Assembly: GCA_023475715.1 (NCBI GenBank)
Contig: JAMCVO010000736.1
Coordinates: 1 to 11,250, forward strand
Length of the DNA stretch: 11,250 nucleotides
Reading direction: 5' to 3'
From: Actinomycetota bacterium
GTDB taxonomy: Bacteria > Actinomycetota > Humimicrobiia > Humimicrobiales > Humimicrobiaceae
Each line of letters starts with the position of its first letter. The stretch's first letter is position 1. Made by a program: the position numbers and the translations under genes. Below the pieces are notes generated by a model. That model was not told where the DNA came from. It made no database searches and worked only from the letters and a program-made list of their open reading frames with translations. This document shows positions 6,485-11,250 of this stretch, in pieces.

Positions 6485-8371
6485 CTACTTTTCCAGGTCA
6501 CTGGCAATCCAATCGAGACCAAGCTCACTCAATTTTGTCTTGCTTGGCTTTGATGTTTTTAAATCCCAATCCATTTCTTTGTAAAATTCCCTTACCATAT
6601 TATCATAATCAAGTACAATACCTTTGGTCTTGCCATCTGGCAGCGGAGGTTTCCCAATAATCCTGTCCGGAACTTTAAACTTGAGCTGGTTTATACCTTC
6701 CCTGAGATTAAATGCCTGTCTCAAGTTCATAATTCTTTCTCCTGCCAGGTTCAATTCATTAATATCGGTGTTAAAACCAGTAGTTGCTTCAAAAATTTTA
6801 GCTAAATTCCTTAGGTCAGTACATCCGGATGAAAACATGCACATGCCTATCACATTTATCAAATGCATAAGATTAAACATAATTTTAATCTCTTTTGCCC
6901 TTCCTAAAGACTGCTCTTTATTTCCACCAGCACAAAAACTAAAATCTATACCCGGAAAAACCTGCTCTATGTCTTTATGACCAAGATTCTGCAATGCCTG
7001 TGTATGTCTTCCGGGGGTTGGATCCAGATGATAAACCAATGCCAGACTAGGATCCCATCTGGTGTCATGAGCTGGAAGTTCCTGGCCTCCTATATGCATT
7101 GCATATTTTTCAGAAGCTTTTCCGAACTTTTGAGAAGCTCCCATAATTCCATCTGCAAGAATCTCACCGATTCCTTCTCTTTTTACTATTTTTTCGGTAA
7201 GTTTAACTATGGTTTCATGATTTCCCCATGAAAGTATAATGCCTTCAGTATCGGATTTGTTAATAACTCCGTTCTCAAAGCATTCTATAGCAAATGCGAC
7301 AATGGCACCTGTAGAAATAGTATCAATTCCGTACCTGTTGCAAAAGTCATTACATTTTATTATTGATTCATAGCTCGTGTTAAGGCAGAGAGCACCAAAC
7401 ATAGCTGTGGTCTCATATTCCGGGATGTGTTCGGGTTCTTTTATGGCATATTTTCCCTTATCAAGCATTACCCTATCCCAACAGGCGATTGGACATCCCC
7501 AGCAGGTTTCACGCTTTACTATATATTTCTTGATATTATCATATTTAAAAACGCTATAATCACCCATATCAGCTGTCACGCCTGCCCAATTTTTAATAGG
7601 TGAGTCTTGCTCGTCAATACCGAATTCAATAGCTGTGGGAGTCCCGCCATGAGCTGCCCATGCAGCATCTCCGTAGTCATTTTTAATATCTTCTATGAAC
7701 TGTTTTCTTACTTCGTTAAATAATTCTTTGTTTGCGATTGGAATTTTCATGCTGCCATTTGCAACAACAGCTTTTAAGTTTTTTGAACCCATAACTGCCC
7801 CCATACCACTTCTGCCTGCCACTTTACCTTTCCTGTTTACTATACATGCAATCAGAGTTTGCATTTCTCCGCCAGGGCCTATAAATGCTGCTTCAGCACT
7901 TTTACCGTGCTTTTCACGGATGATATCGTCTGACTCATAAGTATCTTTTCCCCACAAACCGCCAGCATCCATTATCTTTGCCTCTCCATTTTCAAGAAGA
8001 AGGTAAGCTGGTTTTTCTGATTTTCCGGTAAAAAATACTCCATCAAAACCTGCCATTTTCATCCTTGGGCCGAAAGAGCCACCGCAATTTGAATCTCCCC
8101 ATCCTCCTGTGAGTGGTGATTTACCACAAACCGTATATCTCGGAGATCCCGGAATTGTGGTACCATTTAGTGGACCTGACATGAAAGCCAGGATATTTTC
8201 TTTTCCCAATGGATCTGTGCCAGGTTTTTGATTTTCATAAATATACTTGCAACTAATTCCGTACCCGCCTATATATTTTCTTTTTGTATCGTCATCAAAA
8301 TCAAACTGCTCAATTTTACCTTTTTCCAAATCAACTGATAGATACTTTCCAACATAACCACCTTCAGCCAT
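6485..8371 (-). CDS. Aldehyde ferredoxin oxidoreductase family protein (tungsten/molybdenum pterin)
   Basis: 628-residue member of the AOR family, cytoplasmic enzymes with a bis-pterin W or Mo cofactor and a 4Fe-4S cluster; AOR itself oxidises aldehydes to acids with ferredoxin. The N-terminal domain shows YIGGYGIS (33-40), PGSPRYTVCGKSPLTGG (74-90), a Gly-rich FGPRMKMAGFDG segment (100-111) and GRSGMGAVMGSKNLKAV (186-202). Cluster ligands are Cys290, Cys293 and Cys297 (C-x2-C-x3-C) and probably Cys511 in GMCMF. PEYETT (317-322) carries the acidic residue typical near the active site. Length is normal for the family. Class II benzoyl-CoA reductase BamB is a related alternative, but its partner subunits are absent. 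No ferredoxin-like small subunit is adjacent. The start is MAEGGYV; the ATG six bases earlier abuts the ribosome site. The SDR gene upstream could supply or consume the aldehyde (inference). Confidence 0.94.
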   Translation of the reverse strand: MAEGGYVGKYLSVDLEKGKIEQFDFDDDTKRKYIGGYGISCKYIYENQKPGTDPLGKENILAFMSGPLNGTTIPGSPRYTVCGKSPLTGGWGDSNCGGSFGPRMKMAGFDGVFFTGKSEKPAYLLLENGEAKIMDAGGLWGKDTYESDDIIREKHGKSAEAAFIGPGGEMQTLIACIVNRKGKVAGRSGMGAVMGSKNLKAVVANGSMKIPIANKELFNEVRKQFIEDIKNDYGDAAWAAHGGTPTAIEFGIDEQDSPIKNWAGVTADMGDYSVFKYDNIKKYIVKRETCWGCPIACWDRVMLDKGKYAIKEPEHIPEYETTAMFGALCLNTSYESIIKCNDFCNRYGIDTISTGAIVAFAIECFENGVINKSDTEGIILSWGNHETIVKLTEKIVKREGIGEILADGIMGASQKFGKASEKYAMHIGGQELPAHDTRWDPSLALVYHLDPTPGRHTQALQNLGHKDIEQVFPGIDFSFCAGGNKEQSLGRAKEIKIMFNLMHLINVIGMCMFSSGCTDLRNLAKIFEATTGFNTDINELNLAGERIMNLRQAFNLREGINQLKFKVPDRIIGKPPLPDGKTKGIVLDYDNMVREFYKEMDWDLKTSKPSKTKLSELGLDWIASDLEK

Positions 8372-8377
8372 TAGCAT

Positions 8378-8385
8378 CCTCCTTT
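8378..8385 (-). promoter_or_regulatory. Ribosome binding site deciding the AOR start
   Basis: AAAGGAGG, six bases before ATG at 8371. The upstream in-frame ATG at 8377 directly touches this site, which leaves no spacing, so the second ATG is the likely start. Confidence 0.7.
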
Positions 8386-8422
8386 CTAATCAAACTGATC
8401 AAAGCAAATTAAGTTTATAGAT

Positions 8423-9250
8423 TTAATATGGTTTCAAATCTTCGGTAATAGGTTTTAATTCTCCATGATATAATCTGTCCTTCAACCCTCCTGCAACTGC
8501 AAGTACCTCCCCGGTTATGTGGCCCGCAAGAACATCAGATGACAGAAAAACAACTGATGTTGCTATATCCTGAGGAGTTGCTACCTTTCGAAGCGGTATG
8601 GTTGAAGTAATTGTATGCACAAACTGCTTATCCTTAAGCATTTCAAATGTTACGGGAGTTGCGCACCAGCCAGGGTTCACAACATTCACTCTCCCGCGTT
8701 TTGCAAAAGAGACTATTTCAATTCTTAAAGTTTGAGCTAATCCGAAGATTATTGCTGCTTTTGTTGCAGCATAATCATGATGCTGTGATTCCCCGATTAC
8801 TCCAGCAGTTGAACCGATAAATACTATGGAACCATAGTCTCCTTTATATTTTCTTAAATTCCTGAAAAATCCTCTGGCAAGCATAAAATCAGCAGTTGAA
8901 TTAAGCTGAAAAGCTCTGTTCCATTCTTCCAAAGATCTATCAGCTATGAACTTTGTTTCAGACCACACGCCAGCGCAGGCAATCAAATTATCAATCCTGC
9001 CAAATTTCTCGTCTGCTTTTTTAAAAATTTCATTAACATCCGACTCTTTGGTGAGATCGGCTGGAACTGCAATATATTCACCTTTCAAAGTCTTTTTCAA
9101 ATCTTGAAATTCAGCTGCACCTCTCTCATCTGGTAAATATGTAAGTACCTGTCTTGCCCCTTCCTTATCGAAAGACCTGGCAATTTCAGAACCGATTCCA
9201 CCCGACGCTCCAGATAGGAGAACCGTTTTACCTTTCAATCCAGTTTCCAT
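8423..9250 (-). CDS. Short-chain dehydrogenase/reductase (classical SDR)
   Basis: NAD(P)-dependent oxidoreductase acting on an alcohol or carbonyl, in the cytoplasm. The 275 residues form one Rossmann domain with the classical SDR signatures: SGASGGIG at 13-20 for the cofactor, ADL (64-66), ACAG at 91-94 in place of NNAG, and the catalytic set Asn117, Ser147, Tyr160 and Lys164. NVVNPGW at 189-195 is the usual PG motif. A short tail after residue 255 (ending TEDLKPY) extends beyond the usual GG end of FabG-type proteins. The start has AAAGGAG upstream. It sits between the amidohydrolase gene (43 bases away) and the AOR gene (51 bases away), which suggests it forms or removes a carbonyl in the same pathway. 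FabG-like annotation is possible but the context argues for catabolism. The substrate cannot be read from sequence. Confidence 0.92.
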   Translation of the reverse strand: METGLKGKTVLLSGASGGIGSEIARSFDKEGARQVLTYLPDERGAAEFQDLKKTLKGEYIAVPADLTKESDVNEIFKKADEKFGRIDNLIACAGVWSETKFIADRSLEEWNRAFQLNSTADFMLARGFFRNLRKYKGDYGSIVFIGSTAGVIGESQHHDYAATKAAIIFGLAQTLRIEIVSFAKRGRVNVVNPGWCATPVTFEMLKDKQFVHTITSTIPLRKVATPQDIATSVVFLSSDVLAGHITGEVLAVAGGLKDRLYHGELKPITEDLKPY

Positions 9251-9293
9251 TTTTTCACTCCTTTGGATTTATACAAAAACTAATAAAACTAAA

Positions 9294-10433
9294 TTATTTC
9301 AGTCCATAAATTTCTAAAGCGTTTTTATATAGAATTTTTTCGGCAAATTCAATCGCTTCACCTGCGGTAATCCAGTCGCTTGAAACAAGCTCATCCAGAG
9401 CACTCCCAAGCACCTTAACACCCTGAGTATATCCCATCCAGTAGGTTTCTGGTATTATTACACCATCAGCTCCGAACATGATCCTGTTTGCAGGACCAAA
9501 CTCCAGAAGCTCAAGTATTGCTTTCTTTCCAGCAACTCCAAAATAAGGATTTATTGCAGTAATATCGCAATATACATTTGGGAATATACTTATCATATAT
9601 CCTGTTTCTGTTGTGTAGGGATAACCACTGTGAGTTATGACAACTTTTACTTCCTTTATATCATCTTCAGCAAGCAAATATTGCATTAAAATCGGGTTTG
9701 CAACTCTTAAATCCAGGGCTGGAGCACTGCCAAGTCCTGTATGGAACTGCATGGGCAGGTTATTTTCCTTGGCTTTCAGCAAACCTATAATGCAGAAATA
9801 ATCCCTGAGTATTTTTTCATCAGCCTTGTTTCTGTCTTTTTTGAATCTCTCGTAAGCCTCGCTGGCTTCTTTTTCTGTATGCCTGAAAATCTCAAGGCCT
9901 GTTTCATAAGCAATTATCGATTTAAGGGAAACTACCTTGTCAACCTTAATTGCTTTTTCAAAATCCTTGTCCAGTATGTCTAACGCTTCTTCAAATGTTG
10001 AAGGCATATCCTTAAAAATCTTAAACACACTTGTATCCATTCTGAAAATCGGATGAATTTCGCACCCAACAAGGTCTGAAAACACTTTCAGGTCAACGCT
10101 GTAACCTGTAAATTGCTCATGAGGGAAACCGGTATCAACAAGCATTGTTTTTATGTTGGTTGATTTCATGAGTTTATGGATATAGGCTTTAGGATCTCTT
10201 TTATAAAGTTTTGTCCTGAACTCTGCTATTTCGTCCTGACTTGCTCCAGCAGGCGCTCCGATTAATTTGGCAAGCTCTCTGATTAGTTTTCTCGTAACAA
10301 CAGTATCGGTAACAACTGAAGCAGGTGGTCGCCAGAGAGACATATTGAAATATATCCTGAAATCATCATCTTCCTTTAAAGGATCGAATGGGTGCGTATG
10401 TGTATCAATAATAGGTATGCTTGATAAGTCCAT
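9294..10433 (-). CDS. Amidohydrolase family (amidohydrolase-2) metal-dependent hydrolase
   Basis: TIM-barrel metallohydrolase of 379 residues. IIDTHTHPFDP at 8-18 gives the HxH pair His12 and His14. QFHTGLG (His231), VITHSGYP (His268) and FGADG (Asp323) supply the other expected metal or catalytic residues of the amidohydrolase superfamily. The segment SLKSIIAYETGLEI (169-182), with Lys171, resembles the region around the conserved Lys in FluG-like amidohydrolases as I remember them. Family members hydrolyse amides or lactones, or decarboxylate, so the exact reaction is open. The preferred start MDLSS has AAAGGAG upstream. It lies 26 bases after the M20 gene, which suggests the two hydrolases are translated together and act in one pathway. 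Confidence 0.9.
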   Translation of the reverse strand: MDLSSIPIIDTHTHPFDPLKEDDDFRIYFNMSLWRPPASVVTDTVVTRKLIRELAKLIGAPAGASQDEIAEFRTKLYKRDPKAYIHKLMKSTNIKTMLVDTGFPHEQFTGYSVDLKVFSDLVGCEIHPIFRMDTSVFKIFKDMPSTFEEALDILDKDFEKAIKVDKVVSLKSIIAYETGLEIFRHTEKEASEAYERFKKDRNKADEKILRDYFCIIGLLKAKENNLPMQFHTGLGSAPALDLRVANPILMQYLLAEDDIKEVKVVITHSGYPYTTETGYMISIFPNVYCDITAINPYFGVAGKKAILELLEFGPANRIMFGADGVIIPETYWMGYTQGVKVLGSALDELVSSDWITAGEAIEFAEKILYKNALEIYGLK

Positions 10434-10438
10434 TGAAA

Positions 10439-10445
10439 CTCCTTT
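10439..10445 (-). promoter_or_regulatory. Ribosome binding site deciding the amidohydrolase start
   Basis: AAAGGAG, five bases before ATG at 10433. In-frame ATG codons at 10454 and 10448 lie upstream without such a site. Confidence 0.6.
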
Positions 10446-10459
10446 CATAATCATTGAAA

Positions 10460-11250
10460 TTATTGTTTAAACAGCTCTATCCCTTTAGTATTTTCCGCAA
10501 AATCTTCCTTAACATTTTTTAAGAACTCTGCATCCATCAAAACTCTGACTGCAGTCATAGCTATTGATTTCATACCTGCCAGCATACCGTTATAAGCAAT
10601 TTCAGTCTTACCATAATTTAAGAAATCAATGGTATGAAGAGCACATTCTCCTTCTGCAGTTTTTACCATTGGGTGTATTGCTGGAGTATAGTAGCTAAGG
10701 TTTCCAATATCAGTTGAACCTAACAGGAATGACTCTTCGTCAAGCTTTTCACCTAATGACTCAAAATTTTCTTCATATTCCTTAATTAAAAAGCTGTTTT
10801 TCAGCAGGTCATTCCCGGGGTCTTCAAAAACTGATATGGTCAGCTCAGCACCAGTCTGAAGTGCTGCACCTCTTGCACAATTCTTCACCTTTTCTACAAC
10901 CTCATTTAAATACTTACGCTGTTGTGACCTTATATAAAATCTTGCAGATGCAAATTCAGGAATAATATTAACTGCATCTCCACCTTTTATCACATTTCCA
11001 TGGATTTTTACATCCTCCTTTAACTGCTGTCTTAACGCATTTACAGCAGTGAAAAGGAGTATAACCGCATCAAGGGCATTTATCCCTTCATAAGGCGCTG
11101 CAGCAGCATGTGCAGCTTTTCCTTTATAAGAAAATTCGAGCCCGTCAACGGCAAGCACTATGAGCTTTGTATTATTCCTTGAACCGCCGTGGAACATAAG
11201 CGCAGCATCTATTCCTTTAAAAGCACCATTTTTTATCATCATACCTTTTG
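10460..11250 (-). CDS. M20-family metallo-amidohydrolase/dipeptidase (5' part missing)
   Basis: C-terminal 262 residues of an M20 zinc hydrolase, a family that removes acyl or amino acid groups from amides and dipeptides. The frame stays open to the right edge. The visible protein begins in the middle of the catalytic domain (KGMMIKNGAFKGIDAALMFH corresponds to a family segment well inside the protein), so Met at 11242 is not the true start and about 130-170 residues are missing. Next comes the dimerisation domain (YKGKAAHAAAAPYEGINALDAV), then the C-terminal catalytic part with GSTDIGNLS, PAIHP and the closing ALHTIDF, whose His is a likely metal ligand. GSTD-x-GN and PAIHP fit the AbgB/PM20D2-like branch (p-aminobenzoyl-glutamate or Xaa-Arg hydrolases) better than DapE or ArgE. 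It is the first visible gene of the run. The substrate is not determined. Confidence 0.9.
   Translation of the reverse strand, partial: KGMMIKNGAFKGIDAALMFHGGSRNNTKLIVLAVDGLEFSYKGKAAHAAAAPYEGINALDAVILLFTAVNALRQQLKEDVKIHGNVIKGGDAVNIIPEFASARFYIRSQQRKYLNEVVEKVKNCARGAALQTGAELTISVFEDPGNDLLKNSFLIKEYEENFESLGEKLDEESFLLGSTDIGNLSYYTPAIHPMVKTAEGECALHTIDFLNYGKTEIAYNGMLAGMKSIAMTAVRVLMDAEFLKNVKEDFAENTKGIELFKQ

Noticed and set aside
6624..6980. Plus-strand open frame of about 118 codons inside the AOR gene
   Set aside because: It overlaps fully with a well-supported AOR coding region and has no family features.
10460..11242. Complete M20 gene starting at Met 11242
   Set aside because: The frame is open upstream of this Met to the window edge, and the sequence there matches the interior of M20 proteins, so the gene is cut by the window.

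Overview
The window is AT-rich and carries nine protein genes, all on the minus strand. I found no tRNA, rRNA, CRISPR array, transposase or plus-strand gene. Several traits point to a strictly anaerobic, low-GC bacterium: strong AAAGGAGG-type ribosome binding sites, a tungsten/molybdenum aldehyde ferredoxin oxidoreductase (AOR) homologue, a flavin/iron-sulfur enoate-reductase-type enzyme, and a lipoprotein with an Ala-Glu-Thr-Thr-Ala linker. Such linkers are familiar from Clostridia and from uncultured low-GC Actinobacteriota. I cannot place the organism more exactly, and this is inference.

Layout, in the direction of transcription (right to left). A seven-gene run with gaps of only 26 to 56 bases enters from beyond the right edge. 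It holds an M20 metallo-amidohydrolase (5' part missing), an amidohydrolase-2 family hydrolase, a short-chain dehydrogenase/reductase, an AOR-family oxidoreductase, an OYE-type FMN/4Fe-4S/FAD reductase, a UroD-fold protein of the methyltransferase-like (non-haem) branch, and a small protein made of two tandem EthD-like domains. This looks like one operon. A gene-free, very AT-rich stretch of about 300 bases follows. It contains two copies of a TTACAA-N2-TTGTAA-type palindrome, one of them overlapping a plausible sigma-A promoter, and an unusually long leader. After it come the genes of a ribose/galactose-type ABC importer: a substrate-binding lipoprotein, then an ATPase that runs off the left edge. 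A long imperfect hairpin followed by a U-tract lies between these two genes. It probably lowers expression of the ATPase relative to the binding protein.

How the genes may fit together (inference): the importer brings in a small organic compound. The two hydrolases cleave amide or related bonds. The SDR and AOR carry out alcohol/carbonyl/acid redox steps, the OYE-type enzyme reduces an activated C=C bond, and the UroD-like protein may handle a methyl group. I do not recognise the operon as a described pathway and the substrate is unknown. The most interesting items are the enzyme combination itself, the double-EthD protein, the UroD-like protein that may lack its third metal ligand, and the operator/leader region before the transporter.
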